Positions 32,333-41,724 of a stretch of 64,000 nucleotides of DNA are shown in pieces. Under the pieces are notes generated by a model. It had not been told where the DNA came from. It saw nothing but the letters and a program-made list of their open reading frames with translations, and searched no databases. A program made the translations under genes and the position numbers. Source of the DNA: RH2-MAG17b sp050745265 (GTDB lineage: Bacteria; Acidobacteriota; Terriglobia; UBA7540); contig JBOGKE010000175.1 in NCBI GenBank assembly GCA_050745265.1, positions 1 to 64,000 of the forward strand, in the 5' to 3' direction. Each line of letters opens with the position of its first letter. Position 1 is the first letter of the stretch.

Positions 32333-33637
32333 ATGACGACCGAGATTGAGACCGAACGTACGGCGCCGCTCTTTTCGCCCGGAAACGCCCTGCCCTTTGT
32401 CCTCGTCACCGCGCTGTTCTTTCTCTGGGCCATTCCAAACAACCTCAACGACATCTTGATCAAGCAGTTCATGACCTCGTTCGAGATTACGCGTTTGCGC
32501 GCCGGCCTGGTGCAATCCGCATTTTATATGGGTTATTTCCTGTTTCCCATGCCCGCCGCGTTCCTGATGCGCAAGTACGGCTACAAGGCGGGCCTGGTAA
32601 CCGGCCTCTGTCTTTTCGGCACGGGCTCGTTTTTGTTCTGGCCCGCCGCCGTCATTCGCAGCTATGCGTTCTTTCTGTTCGCGCTCTTCGTGATCGCGAG
32701 CGGATCGTCTTTTCTCGAGACCGGATCGAATTCGTTCATCGCGGTGCTGGGAGATCCACGAACGTCCGAGCGGCGCCTCAATTTCTCGCAAGCGTTCAAT
32801 CCGCTGGGATCGATCACCGCCGCGCTGATCGGCACGATTTTCATCTTTTCGGGAGTGGAGTTGACCCCGCGACAGATCGCCGCGCTGAAAGCTTCGGGCC
32901 GGCTGGCCACGTATCTGCGCGGTGAAACGCTACGGGTTGTCGAGCCTTACATCGTGATGGGCGTGATTGTGCTGATCTGGGCTGTGCTGATCCTCAGAAC
33001 CAAGTTTCCCAAGATTGCCGAGGAAGCCGAACCGCAGGAAACCCGTCACGCGGGCAGGCTCAGAGACTTGTTACATTATCCTCATTTCCTGCAGGGCGTG
33101 GTGGCGCAGTTCTTCTACGTTGGCGCGCAGGTGGGCACGTGGAGTTATTTCATCTCCTACATCCAGGATTACACCGGCAGCCGCGAAAAAGTAGCCGGAT
33201 ATTTTCTCACCGGCACACTCGTCGCGTTTGCCATCGGGCGCTGGGTGGCGACATACCTAATGAAGTTCATTCGCCCCAGTACTTTGATGGGCATTTTTGG
33301 TATCATCAACATCGTGCTGGTGGGCGCCGGCGTGCTGTTTCCAGGGTGGGTGGGAGTGTGGGCGGTGCTGCTGACCAGCTTTTTCATGTCGCTGATGTTT
33401 CCCACCATCTTTGCGCTAGGAATCAAGGGACTCGGACCGAACACGAAACTCGGCGGCTCGCTGATCATCATGGCCATCGTCGGCGGCGCCGCCGCTCCGC
33501 CCGCCATGGGGCTGATCTACCAGGAGTGCCACAGTATGGCGATTGCGATGGTTGTGCCACTTCTGTGCTACGTGATCGTCACTTACTACGCTTACTATGG
33601 CTCGCGGGTTCGAGTGCCCTCGCGAGAAACCGCGTGA
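32333..33637 (+). CDS. FucP-like sugar:H+ symporter (MFS)
   Basis: The 434-residue protein has 12 predicted membrane helices. It carries the FucP-family features FLWAIPNNLNDILIKQF in helix 1, AFYMGYFLFPMPAAFLMRKYGYKAG (helix 2 and the cytoplasmic A-motif), the GSSFLETGSNSFIAVLG block and QFFYVGAQVGTWSYFISY. FucP relatives import L-fucose, glucose, galactose or N-acetylglucosamine with protons. The NGxxN-like N-terminal motif and the ETGSN stretch place it among the FGHS sugar porters. The next gene encodes a GH2 exo-glucosaminidase-like enzyme 87 bases downstream, so amino-sugar import is a reasonable guess. The ATG at 32333 is chosen at the family N-terminus. Confidence 0.9.
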   Translation: MTTEIETERTAPLFSPGNALPFVLVTALFFLWAIPNNLNDILIKQFMTSFEITRLRAGLVQSAFYMGYFLFPMPAAFLMRKYGYKAGLVTGLCLFGTGSFLFWPAAVIRSYAFFLFALFVIASGSSFLETGSNSFIAVLGDPRTSERRLNFSQAFNPLGSITAALIGTIFIFSGVELTPRQIAALKASGRLATYLRGETLRVVEPYIVMGVIVLIWAVLILRTKFPKIAEEAEPQETRHAGRLRDLLHYPHFLQGVVAQFFYVGAQVGTWSYFISYIQDYTGSREKVAGYFLTGTLVAFAIGRWVATYLMKFIRPSTLMGIFGIINIVLVGAGVLFPGWVGVWAVLLTSFFMSLMFPTIFALGIKGLGPNTKLGGSLIIMAIVGGAAAPPAMGLIYQECHSMAIAMVVPLLCYVIVTYYAYYGSRVRVPSRETA

Positions 33638-33724
33638 CCGAACGGAGGGGCGACGCGGTGCGTCGCCCGGCTACCCTGCATTGCACCTGATTGGTTCACA
33701 AGCTCTCGGGCCGGAGGAAGATAA

Positions 33725-36385
33725 ATGAAAAAGCGCGCAGCATACGTTGTGCTTCTCCTTGCTTTGACCGCGGCCCTTGGGATAAAAGCCGCTGCGCAAT
33801 CGTCCCAGACTGAATCCGGTGCGCGCCTCATGCTCACCGAGGGATGGCAGATTCAGTCCTCGGTGAAAGCGACGGACCCTGGAAGCGTGATCTCGACCTC
33901 GAATTATACGCCCTCGGGTTGGTATTCCTGCGCGGTGCCGTCCACCGTTCTCGCGGCGCTGGTTGCGAACAAAGTCTATCCGAATCCCAACTTCGGAATG
34001 AATCTCCGTTCCATTCCGGGCACTTCGTACCCGGTGGGCGGAAATTTTTCGATGCTCCAGATGGCCGCGAACAGCCCTTTTCGCGTCTCTTGGTGGTATC
34101 GCACTCAGTTCAATTTGCCCGCAGACTCGAGCGGCAAACAATGGTGGCTGCGCTTTAATGGCATCAACAATAGCGCCAACATCTGGCTCAATGGCCACCA
34201 AATCGCCGGCTTGGATCAGGTTGCGGGCATGTACCGGACCTACGAATTCAACGTCACACCTGAGGCCGTGGCGGGCGGGCAGAACACGCTCGCCGTCGAA
34301 GTTTTTCCGCCAACTCCGCAGGATCTCTCCATCACCTTTGTCGACTGGAATCCGCTCCCTCCCGACAAAGATATGGGAATCTTTCGGAGCGTCATGCTCA
34401 GCTCGACCGGGCCGGTGGCAGTGCGCAATCCGCAAGTCGTAACGCACTTTAATCTGCCCTCCCTGGACGTCGCCCACGTCACCATTGCCGCGGACGTTGA
34501 GAACGCAACGGGTCAACCGGTCGAAGGCGTTTTGAAAGCGAACTTCGGCAGCGTCTCGGTTTCGCAAAACGTGAGTCTCCAGCCGCACGAAACGCGCCGG
34601 GTGGCATTCGCGCCGGGCGGCTACCCGGAGCTTGATGTCTCGCATCCGCGGCCCTGGTGGCCTTGGCAATACGGCCCGCAGAACCTCTACCGGCTGCATC
34701 TCGAATTTGACACCGGCGGCAGGGCTTCCGACCGCGCGACCGTCGAGTTCGGTATGCGCGAAATCACCTCCGAGCTTGATTCAGCGAACCATCGTGTCTT
34801 CAGCGTGAACGGCAAGCGCATTTTAATCCGGGGCGCCGGCTGGTCACCCGACATGATGCTGCGCCCGTTACCTCAAAAAGTGGAGGATGAGATTCGATAC
34901 GTCCGGGATATGAATCTCAATACCATACGGCTCGAAGGCAAATTGATGGACCGGCATTTCTACAACTTCTGTGACCGCGAGGGCATTCTCGTGCTCGCCG
35001 GCTGGTGCTGCTGCTCGCACTGGGAACGATGGAAGACATGGACGGCTAAAAACTACGAGGTGGCCGGCGAATCGCTGCGCTCGCAAGTGCGCCTGCTGCG
35101 CAATCATCCGTGCATCCTCGCGTTTCTCTACGGAAGCGATAACACGCCGCCGGCCGAGGCCGAGGCCGTCTATCTTAAAGTATTCCGTGAAGAACAGTGG
35201 CCCGATCCGACCGTGGCCGGCGCTTCATCGCGCAAGACCGTCGGTGCGGGCTGGACAGGAGTGAAAATGACGGGGCCCTACCAGTACGTGGGGCCGTCGT
35301 ATTGGTACGAAGACCACACGCGCGGCGGGGCTTACGGGTTCAACACGGAAACAAGCCCCGGCCCTGCAATTCCCGTGCTCGCAAGTCTCAAGCAATTTCT
35401 ACCTTCGGATCATCTGTGGCCCATCGACGCGGTTTGGAATGACCACGCCGGCGGCGGCGAATTCAAGAACCTCGACTATTACACCGAGGCGCTCGACAAA
35501 CGCTATGGCAAAGCTAGCGATCTTAAGGACTACTCCGAAAAAGCTCAAGTAATGGATTATGAGGGCGAGCGCGCCATGTTCGAGGCCTACGGGCGCAACA
35601 AATACACCTCAACCGGGGTCATCCAATGGATGCTGAACAACGCGTGGCCCTCGACCATCTGGCACCTGTTCGACTACTACCTGCGCCCGGGAGGCGGGTA
35701 CTTTGGAACCAAGAAGGCTTGTGAGCCGGTGCACATTCAATACTCGTACGATGACCGGTCAATCGCGGTGGTGAATTCAACGCTCGATTCGTACCGGGGC
35801 TACACGGCGCGCGTAGCCGTGTACGATCTCAGCCTGAAACAGAAATATTCTCACGAGGAGCGCCTTGATATCGGGCCGGATAGCTCGAGCGTCGCCTTCA
35901 CGCTCCCCGAGTTGACCAAGCTCTCGAAGACGTACTTCGTGCGGCTCGAGCTGAGCGATGCTCAGGGACAAATCGTGAGCAGGAATTTCTACTGGCTCTC
36001 GGCCCGGCCCGATGCCTTCGACTGGGACCACTCGACGTGGTACTACACACCGCTCTCGCAGTTCGCCGATCTCACCGGCCTTGAGAAACTACCTGCCGTG
36101 AAGCTGCACAGCTCGGCTCGGGCGGAATCGTCCGGCGGCACAGCCGCTGAGATTGTGAACGTCGAGAACCCCGGATCGCATTTGGCGTTTTTCGTGCACC
36201 TCACGGTGCTGAAGGGCTCGGGGGGCGGCGACATCGAGCCGGTGTTCTGGCAGGATAACGATTTCGAGCTGATGCCGGGCGAGAGCAGAACGGTCAAGGC
36301 TTCGTTCAGCGAATCCGATCTCGCAGGCGCCAAGCCCGAGGTGGAAGTGAGCGGCTGGAATGTGAAGCCTGCCGTGGCGAACTAA
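33725..36385 (+). CDS. GH2 exo-beta-D-glucosaminidase-like enzyme
   Basis: The 886-residue exported protein starts with a signal peptide (MKKRAAYVVLLLALTAALGIK). It has a sugar-binding GH2 domain (WWYRTQFNLPADS, GINNSANIWLNGHQI), an immunoglobulin-like domain and a TIM barrel. The catalytic pair fits exo-beta-D-glucosaminidases of the CsxA type: acid D472 in FLYGSDNTPP, where ordinary GH2 enzymes have NE, and nucleophile E542 in GFNTETSPG. The positions are almost those of CsxA. Such enzymes release glucosamine from chitosan oligomers. The C-terminal third (about 680-886) holds two beta-sandwich domains. It probably works with the upstream MFS sugar importer. Confidence 0.88.
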   Translation: MKKRAAYVVLLLALTAALGIKAAAQSSQTESGARLMLTEGWQIQSSVKATDPGSVISTSNYTPSGWYSCAVPSTVLAALVANKVYPNPNFGMNLRSIPGTSYPVGGNFSMLQMAANSPFRVSWWYRTQFNLPADSSGKQWWLRFNGINNSANIWLNGHQIAGLDQVAGMYRTYEFNVTPEAVAGGQNTLAVEVFPPTPQDLSITFVDWNPLPPDKDMGIFRSVMLSSTGPVAVRNPQVVTHFNLPSLDVAHVTIAADVENATGQPVEGVLKANFGSVSVSQNVSLQPHETRRVAFAPGGYPELDVSHPRPWWPWQYGPQNLYRLHLEFDTGGRASDRATVEFGMREITSELDSANHRVFSVNGKRILIRGAGWSPDMMLRPLPQKVEDEIRYVRDMNLNTIRLEGKLMDRHFYNFCDREGILVLAGWCCCSHWERWKTWTAKNYEVAGESLRSQVRLLRNHPCILAFLYGSDNTPPAEAEAVYLKVFREEQWPDPTVAGASSRKTVGAGWTGVKMTGPYQYVGPSYWYEDHTRGGAYGFNTETSPGPAIPVLASLKQFLPSDHLWPIDAVWNDHAGGGEFKNLDYYTEALDKRYGKASDLKDYSEKAQVMDYEGERAMFEAYGRNKYTSTGVIQWMLNNAWPSTIWHLFDYYLRPGGGYFGTKKACEPVHIQYSYDDRSIAVVNSTLDSYRGYTARVAVYDLSLKQKYSHEERLDIGPDSSSVAFTLPELTKLSKTYFVRLELSDAQGQIVSRNFYWLSARPDAFDWDHSTWYYTPLSQFADLTGLEKLPAVKLHSSARAESSGGTAAEIVNVENPGSHLAFFVHLTVLKGSGGGDIEPVFWQDNDFELMPGESRTVKASFSESDLAGAKPEVEVSGWNVKPAVAN

Positions 36386-36420
36386 GCTCAGCTTACTGAT
36401 TGCTAACAAAGCCGGTCGGA

Positions 36421-36535
36421 GTTGTCAATCTGAGCGCAGCGCAGAATCCCTGCATTTAAGTGTTAAACAAATGCGGAGATTCTTCGTCGCCTGCGGCTCC
36501 TCAGCATGACACGACCCGGGGTTTTTCTGCAGCCT
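36421..36535. repeat. Palindromic MITE-like element, copy after the GH2 gene
   Basis: GTTGTCAATCTGAGCGCAGCG (36421 on) pairs with CTCCTCAGCATGACA. The inner CCCTGCATTTAAG stretch matches the copies at 26058 and 44192, and TTTTTCTGCAGCCTGG closes it near 36535. A piece of the GCCCTGAAGGGCGGCGC repeat follows at about 36556. Confidence 0.78.
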
Positions 36536-36617
36536 GGTGCACCCGGCGCCTGCCGCCCTGAAGGGCGGCGCAACTGCAAAGCCAGGCGAAGCCGCACAAC
36601 AGGAGATATCCCGGTTC

Positions 36618-37898
36618 ATGCTGGACCTTGGATTTGTACGCAACAACCTGGACCTTGTAAGGCAAAGGCTTAACGACCGCGGCGCGCCCGCGCTGCTGGT
36701 TGATTTTGAATCGGCCGATCGTGAGCGCCGGAGGCTACTCTCCGAGGTCGATGCGCTCAAGGCGCGGCGCAACCGGGTCTCGGACGAAGTTGGCGCGCTG
36801 AAGAGGCAGCAGCAGGACGCGTCCGCTCTGATCGAGGAGATGCGCCAGGTGGGAGCGCAAATCGCCGAAATCGATCAGAAGGCCAAAGCGGGCGACGAAA
36901 AACTCCGTGATATCCTGGCCCGCATTCCAAACCTGCCGCACGAAAGCGTACCGGTGGGTAAGGACGCCGGAAGCAACCGGGAAATCCGGCGCTGGGGCGA
37001 GCCGCGAACCTTCGACTTTGAGCCTAAGGCTCACTGGGAGCTCGGACCGGCTCTCGGCATTCTCGATTTCGACCGCGCCGCCAAAATCGCCGGAGCGCGC
37101 TTCGCCGTCTACTACGGAGTGGGCGCACGGCTCGAACGCGCCCTGGCCAGTTTCATGCTGGATGTCCATACCCGCGAGCACGGATACTGCGAGGTGCTGC
37201 CGCCGTTTATCGTCAACTCAGCGAGCCTGTTCGGGACCGGCCAGTTGCCGAAGTTCGCCGCGGAGCTTTTCAAGCTTGAGGGAACTGACTATTGGCTGAT
37301 CCCGACCGCCGAAGTTCCCGTGACCAATCTCTACCGGGACGAGACTCTGGATGCCGCCGCACTGCCGCTGAGGTACTGCGCGTGGACTGCGTGCTTTCGC
37401 AGCGAGGCGGGATCGTACGGCAAGGACACGCGCGGCCTGATTCGGAATCACCAGTTCCAAAAAGTCGAGCTGGTGAAATTCGCGCTGCCCGAACAATCGT
37501 ATGACGAGCTCGAAAGCATGACTCGCGATGCAGGCCGGGTGCTCGAGCTTCTGGAGCTGCCTTATCGCGTGGTTGTGCTCTCGACGGGCGACCTCGGGTT
37601 CAGCGCCGCAAAAACGTATGATCTCGAAGTCTGGTTGCCGTCGAGCGGCGGCTATCGCGAGATTTCTTCATGCTCGAATTGCGAAGCGTTCCAGGCGCGG
37701 CGCGCCAGCATTCGAGTGCGGCGGGGGCAGGGGAAGAGCGAATTCGTTCACACGCTGAACGGCAGCGGGGTGGCGGTGGGGCGCACCTGGCTTGCGTTAC
37801 TGGAAAACTATCAGCAAGCCGATGGCTCCGTCAGGGTGCCCAAGGTGCTCCGGCCCTACCTCGACGGCTTGGATGTAATTCCGCGAGCTGGCAACTGA
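36618..37898 (+). CDS. serS: Seryl-tRNA synthetase
   Basis: The 426-residue class II synthetase charges tRNA-Ser (and tRNA-Sec). The N-terminal antiparallel coiled-coil arm (about residues 1-105, LDLGFVRNNLDLVRQRL) is followed by the catalytic core with LPPFIVN, IPTAEVPVTNLYRDE, the motif 2 loop TACFRSEAGSYGKDTRGLIRNHQF and motif 3 LNGSGVAVGRTWLALLENYQ. All are intact. The ATG at 36618 gives the standard MLDLGFVRNNLD start; AGGAGAT lies about 11 bases upstream. The frame upstream is repeat sequence. It is the first of a run of housekeeping genes. Confidence 0.96.
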   Translation: MLDLGFVRNNLDLVRQRLNDRGAPALLVDFESADRERRRLLSEVDALKARRNRVSDEVGALKRQQQDASALIEEMRQVGAQIAEIDQKAKAGDEKLRDILARIPNLPHESVPVGKDAGSNREIRRWGEPRTFDFEPKAHWELGPALGILDFDRAAKIAGARFAVYYGVGARLERALASFMLDVHTREHGYCEVLPPFIVNSASLFGTGQLPKFAAELFKLEGTDYWLIPTAEVPVTNLYRDETLDAAALPLRYCAWTACFRSEAGSYGKDTRGLIRNHQFQKVELVKFALPEQSYDELESMTRDAGRVLELLELPYRVVVLSTGDLGFSAAKTYDLEVWLPSSGGYREISSCSNCEAFQARRASIRVRRGQGKSEFVHTLNGSGVAVGRTWLALLENYQQADGSVRVPKVLRPYLDGLDVIPRAGN

Positions 37899-37966
37899 CT
37901 TGAAGCTCCCGCCTCGCTGTGCTAGTCTGGCCGGAGGATGAACTTTTACAGCGAGGTGACCTTCCC

Positions 37967-38191
37967 ATGAGCAACTCGACCGCGGCCATCCGGGAACAGT
38001 TGATGGTCAAAGATCCGGAATATCAGCGCTTGCGAGAAGAGCACTCACGCTACAGCGCCCGCCTGGAAGAGCTCGAAGGAAAGCGCTTTCTGACCGAACA
38101 GGAACAGATGGACGAGGTCCGGTTGAAAAAGCTGAAGCTGCGCGCCAAGGACCGGATGGAGGAGCGCGTCCATCAGGCGATGAGCGTTTAA
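37967..38191 (+). CDS. DUF465/YdcH-like small protein
   Basis: The 74-residue helical protein matches the DUF465 (YdcH) pattern: an LMVKDPEYQRLREEHSRYSARL first helix, then a short turn and KKLKLRAKDRMEERVHQ. These small cytosolic coiled-coil proteins have no established function. The ATG at 37967 is preceded by GAGGTG about 10 bases away. It lies 68 bases after serS on the same strand. Confidence 0.85.
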   Translation: MSNSTAAIREQLMVKDPEYQRLREEHSRYSARLEELEGKRFLTEQEQMDEVRLKKLKLRAKDRMEERVHQAMSV

Positions 38192-38225
38192 CGTGCATTC
38201 CCTCTCTGGGCGCCTGCACCTGGGC

Positions 38226-38271
38226 GAGGTTTGAAACCTCATTTCCTCTTCATCCACCTCGCTGTGCGAGG
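38226..38271. repeat. Two small hairpins between the DUF465 gene and psd
   Basis: GAGGTTTGAAACCTC (38226-38240) is a 15-base palindrome. CCTCGC-TGT-GCGAGG (38257-38271) is a perfect 6-bp hairpin. They lie 35-80 bases after the DUF465 stop. They may end that transcript, but neither has a T-run. Confidence 0.4.
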
Positions 38272-38358
38272 CTTGATCTGGACCGAAGGTATTCCCTACT
38301 TTGTGTGAGACCGCGTAAGTCCCCATCCGCAAGCGCCACCAGCCGCTCCTGAAAACCT

Positions 38359-38979
38359 ATGGTGAGAGAAGGATACGCGTACGGACTTCCGCTGCTTCTG
38401 ATCGCGGCGGCGCTCTTCGCGTTAAAAATCTATGCGCCCGCGGTTGTTTTTCTGGTTATCGCCGGATTGGTGCTCAACTTTTTTCGCGATCCTAATCGGG
38501 AGGTTCCCAGCGACCCCCACGCCTTGGTTTCACCGGCTGACGGGCGCGTGGTCGAGATCACCGAGGAAGAACACGAGGGGCGCACGATGCGCCGCCTCAG
38601 CATTTTCATGTCCCCGCTCGACGTTCACGTCAATCGCGCGCCCATTTCCGGGGTCATCACCAAGGTGATCTACAAGCGCGGGTCTTTCCGCGTGGCCTCA
38701 CGGGCGTCAGCTTCGGTGGAAAACGAGCAGAACTTTTTCATTCTGCAAGGCGAGCAGGGGACGGTGTACGTAAAGCAAATCGCTGGCGCTTTGGCGCGGC
38801 GCATCGTATTCTGGAAGCGGCCAGGGCAGCGATTGGAACGGGGCGAGCGCTTCGGCCTGATCAAGTTCGGCTCGCGCGTGGACCTGATCGCCGAACTCAC
38901 CACCGAATGGCGCGTGAAACCAGGAGACTATGTTAAGGCCGGGAGCACGATCCTTGGAATCACAGAACCCCGACCTTGA
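38359..38979 (+). CDS. psd: Phosphatidylserine decarboxylase, short type
   Basis: The 206-residue proenzyme makes phosphatidylethanolamine from phosphatidylserine. Two N-terminal hydrophobic helices (about residues 8-42) anchor it in the inner membrane. Family blocks follow: FFRDPNREVP, SPADGRVVEI, IFMSPLDVHVNRAPISG and, near the C-terminus, FGSRVDL, where cleavage before the serine produces the pyruvoyl cofactor. Its length fits the short PSD-A class. It overlaps the start of pssA, so the two consecutive phospholipid steps are translationally coupled. Confidence 0.95.
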   Translation: MVREGYAYGLPLLLIAAALFALKIYAPAVVFLVIAGLVLNFFRDPNREVPSDPHALVSPADGRVVEITEEEHEGRTMRRLSIFMSPLDVHVNRAPISGVITKVIYKRGSFRVASRASASVENEQNFFILQGEQGTVYVKQIAGALARRIVFWKRPGQRLERGERFGLIKFGSRVDLIAELTTEWRVKPGDYVKAGSTILGITEPRP

Positions 38980-39826
38980 GCCGGACCAGGGTAGGCCGCC
39001 GCGTCGGGGCATTTACATTTTGCCGAGTCTCTTCACGATCGGCACGCTCATCTGCGGCTATTTCGCCATCCTTTCGACTTTACGAGGCGCCGAGCTGCTT
39101 GCGAGCGGCGCGGGCGCGGCGCGCCTCGCGTTTGACGATGCGGCGATCAAGATCGGCTGGGCCATCGTCTTCGACGGCCTCGACGGCCGGATCGCCCGTC
39201 TGACCAACTCGGCCTCGAACTTCGGCAAGGAATTCGATTCGCTTGCCGATGTGATCACGTTCGGCATCGCTCCGGCGTTCCTAGCCTACGCCTGGGGCGT
39301 GCAGGCGATTGATTTGTCGTACGGAGCGCAGCTCGTCCACTACCTTCAGAAGGCGGGTTGGCTGGTGGGGTTTGCGTTCGTGATCTGCGGCGCCGCCCGG
39401 CTCGCGCGCTTTAACATCGACCGGGGCGCCTCGGCCGACCGCCGCTTTTTCGTAGGGCTTCCCATCCCCGCCGCGGCAGGCGTGGTCGCTGCGATCGTTC
39501 ACTTTGAGAAATACCCGGTTCAGGATTGGCTGTTCGGCATCGCGTGGCTCGCCATCGTCGCCGGGGCGGCGTACCTCATGGTGAGCCGCCTGCGCTACCT
39601 CAGCTTCAAAACGGTTGACCTGCGCAAGAAGCGTTCCTATCTGTTGATTATCCTCCTCGGCTTGGTTGTCTGGGCCATCTGGTCGTACTCCGAGCCGGTG
39701 CTGCTCGCCCTGGCGCTCGTCTATTTTTTATCAGGTCCCGCACTGCGCCTGATCTCGAAGTCGCGCTCCCATCCGCCATCCCACAAACCGGAGAGCACGC
39801 GGGAGCGCGAGATCCACGCGATATGA
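38930..39826 (+). CDS. pssA: CDP-diacylglycerol--serine O-phosphatidyltransferase
   Basis: The 298-residue integral membrane enzyme makes phosphatidylserine, the substrate of the upstream psd product. The CDP-alcohol phosphatidyltransferase motif D-G-x2-A-R-x8-G-x3-D-x3-D is read as DGLDGRIARLTNSASNFGKE followed by FDSLAD. About eight hydrophobic helices are visible. The start is uncertain: the ATG at 38930 has AGGAG only 3 bases upstream, while a TTG at 38954 has GGGAG at better spacing. Family members begin near PPRRGIYILPSLFT, consistent with either. Its stop overlaps the LptE-like gene by 4 bases (ATGA). Confidence 0.93.
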   Translation: MLRPGARSLESQNPDLEPDQGRPPRRGIYILPSLFTIGTLICGYFAILSTLRGAELLASGAGAARLAFDDAAIKIGWAIVFDGLDGRIARLTNSASNFGKEFDSLADVITFGIAPAFLAYAWGVQAIDLSYGAQLVHYLQKAGWLVGFAFVICGAARLARFNIDRGASADRRFFVGLPIPAAAGVVAAIVHFEKYPVQDWLFGIAWLAIVAGAAYLMVSRLRYLSFKTVDLRKKRSYLLIILLGLVVWAIWSYSEPVLLALALVYFLSGPALRLISKSRSHPPSHKPESTREREIHAI

Positions 39827-40365
39827 CGCCCCCCAAAGGTTTATTCCCGCTCCCGGCTCTCGCATTAGCTTTGGGGCTTGCCGCGCTGGCGCCGGCGTGC
39901 GGGTACCAGGCGGGCGGTCGCGGCGCGCTCATTCCGCCGGACGTGCAAACCGTGGCGGTGCCCTTATTCAAGAACGAGACGCCGCAGTTCAAAATCGAGC
40001 AGCGACTCACGGCCGCCGTCACCGAGCAGCTTATTGAGCGCACCCGCTATCGCGTGGTGCAGCGCACCGCAGGCGCAGATGCTGTGTTGAACGGCACGGT
40101 GACGGAGATTCGTCAGGGCGCGGTCACGTTCAACCCCAAAACAGGTAGCGCCACAACTCTTCAGATCGAGGTGGTTGCGGGCGTTGAACTGAGGGATCTG
40201 CACACGAAGAAAGTCATATTTTCGAACCCGCGGTACGTCTTCCGCGAGGAGTACCAAATCAGCCCGACGGCGTCGACGCTGATTGAGGAAGATCCGGCAG
40301 CGCTTGAGCGCCTTTCGCAAGACTTTGCGAGAACCCTGGTCACCGATCTGCTCGAGAACTTCTAG
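39823..40365 (+). CDS. lptE: LptE-like LPS-assembly lipoprotein
   Basis: The 180-residue protein has a signal peptide ending in a lipobox-like APAC (cysteine at residue 26) followed by the GYQAGG start typical of LptE (CGY). The mature part shows TVAVPLFKNETPQFKIEQRLTAAV and a TLQIEVVAGVELRDL strand pair, the alpha/beta fold in which LptE plugs the LptD barrel to place lipopolysaccharide in the outer leaflet. The start codon overlaps the pssA stop (ATGA). The gene symbol is assigned by family resemblance; sequence conservation in LptE is low. Confidence 0.82.
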   Translation: MTPPKGLFPLPALALALGLAALAPACGYQAGGRGALIPPDVQTVAVPLFKNETPQFKIEQRLTAAVTEQLIERTRYRVVQRTAGADAVLNGTVTEIRQGAVTFNPKTGSATTLQIEVVAGVELRDLHTKKVIFSNPRYVFREEYQISPTASTLIEEDPAALERLSQDFARTLVTDLLENF

Positions 40366-40502
40366 CCCCGGTGGAAAACCTGTCGGATCAGGGCTTTGGC
40401 CCGGCTCCGGCGAAACCTTGCAAACGCGCGGCGCGTTGAATTCATCTAATATCAGGGTGGGCTGTTAGGTGTGACGTCTTGCCGGCGTCTCGAAGGTGGC
40501 TC

Positions 40503-41711
40503 ATGAATCCGGACCTGATTAAACCGATGGGAGACACGAAGCGCAACTCTTTCTTGCCGGGGATGATTGCGGCCTGCGCGATTATGGCGGCGTGTGTCTC
40601 CGCCGCGGCAGCGAGCCCGCAGGCACGAGCTTCCTCCACGCAGCGGGCATCCGTATCGACTTCGACGCCGCGCGTTCCTCCTCCCGATCCCGCGGACTCC
40701 ACGCTTAAGGCGCTCTCGAGCATTCACGTGCTGTCGACCCTCGTTCAGGCGCCGGTGACGGTGACCGATTCGCAGGGTAACTACGTTCAGGATCTGAACG
40801 AGTCCGACTTCGAAATTCTCGACGACGGAGTTCCGCAGCGAATCACCCGCTTCGGCCTTGCGACCCAGCCCATCTCGCTGGTGATCCTGGTTCAGACGAA
40901 TCAGACTGTCGAGCCATTGCTCGGCCAGGTACGCCCGCTCGGCTCCGTGTTCTCAGGTCTCTTCCTCGGCGACAAGGGACAGGCAGCGGTGGTTTGTTTT
41001 GATAGCAGCGTGCGCGTCCTGCAGAACTTCACCAGCGACCCGAACGCGCTGAGTCAGGCGCTCCAGAAGATTGCGGCCGGCGGCACGCGAGCGATTCTGA
41101 ATGATGGACTGGCGCGGGCGATCCTGATGCTCTCCCGTGAGCCGTCAACCGACCGGCGCGTGATCCTCGTTTTTTCCGAAGGCTTCAATCGGGGCAGCGA
41201 AACGGGCCGGGATGAAATCATCCGCGCCGCCACCGCCGCGGGCATCGCCATTTACGGCGTGCGATTCGAGCCGGTGAATGCGCTGCTGCACAACAAACAG
41301 CCGGCCCCGGCCCCGAGCCCCATCGACGACAACATGGGAAGGCCCGGCGTGCCCGGCCATCCGCAGACGCCGGGATCAGTGCAAAGTTATTGGGACACGC
41401 CGATTGATGGCTTACCCTTGATCACGGATTCACTGAACGTGGTGCGGTCGGCTCGCCGCCGGGACCTGGTCGCTGCTTACGCAGATTACACGGGTGGGGT
41501 CGCGCTGGGAAATTGGAAGCAAGGTGCGCTGCAGGGACAACTCCAGAGGATCGCCCTCGACGTCAACAGCCAGTACATGCTCGCCTACGTGCCGAGCACG
41601 CTCCATCAAACCGGGTTCCACCGCCTGCGCGTTGTGGTGCGCGAACCCGGACTGAAAGTGCGAGCGCGGGCGGGATATTTTTATCTGACCGCGACCACCA
41701 AGAAAAAATAA
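40503..41711 (+). CDS. Acidobacterial VWFA-related secreted protein
   Basis: The 402-residue protein has an N-terminal hydrophobic segment (about residues 20-40) and a von Willebrand A-like domain. It belongs to the VWFA-related family prominent in Acidobacteriota, marked by VTVTDSQGNYVQDLNESDFEILDDGVPQRI near residue 85 and then QTNQTVEPLLGQV, AAVVCFDSSVRVLQNFTSD and DRRVILVFSEGFNRGS. The MIDAS-like DxSxS is degenerate (here FDSSV). The C-terminus has the RVVVREPGLKVRARAGYF strand typical of the family. Role unknown, perhaps surface adhesion or assembly. A later ATG at 40527 is a plausible alternative start. Confidence 0.88.
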   Translation: MNPDLIKPMGDTKRNSFLPGMIAACAIMAACVSAAAASPQARASSTQRASVSTSTPRVPPPDPADSTLKALSSIHVLSTLVQAPVTVTDSQGNYVQDLNESDFEILDDGVPQRITRFGLATQPISLVILVQTNQTVEPLLGQVRPLGSVFSGLFLGDKGQAAVVCFDSSVRVLQNFTSDPNALSQALQKIAAGGTRAILNDGLARAILMLSREPSTDRRVILVFSEGFNRGSETGRDEIIRAATAAGIAIYGVRFEPVNALLHNKQPAPAPSPIDDNMGRPGVPGHPQTPGSVQSYWDTPIDGLPLITDSLNVVRSARRRDLVAAYADYTGGVALGNWKQGALQGQLQRIALDVNSQYMLAYVPSTLHQTGFHRLRVVVREPGLKVRARAGYFYLTATTKKK

Positions 41712-41724
41712 TCGCCCGACAGGA

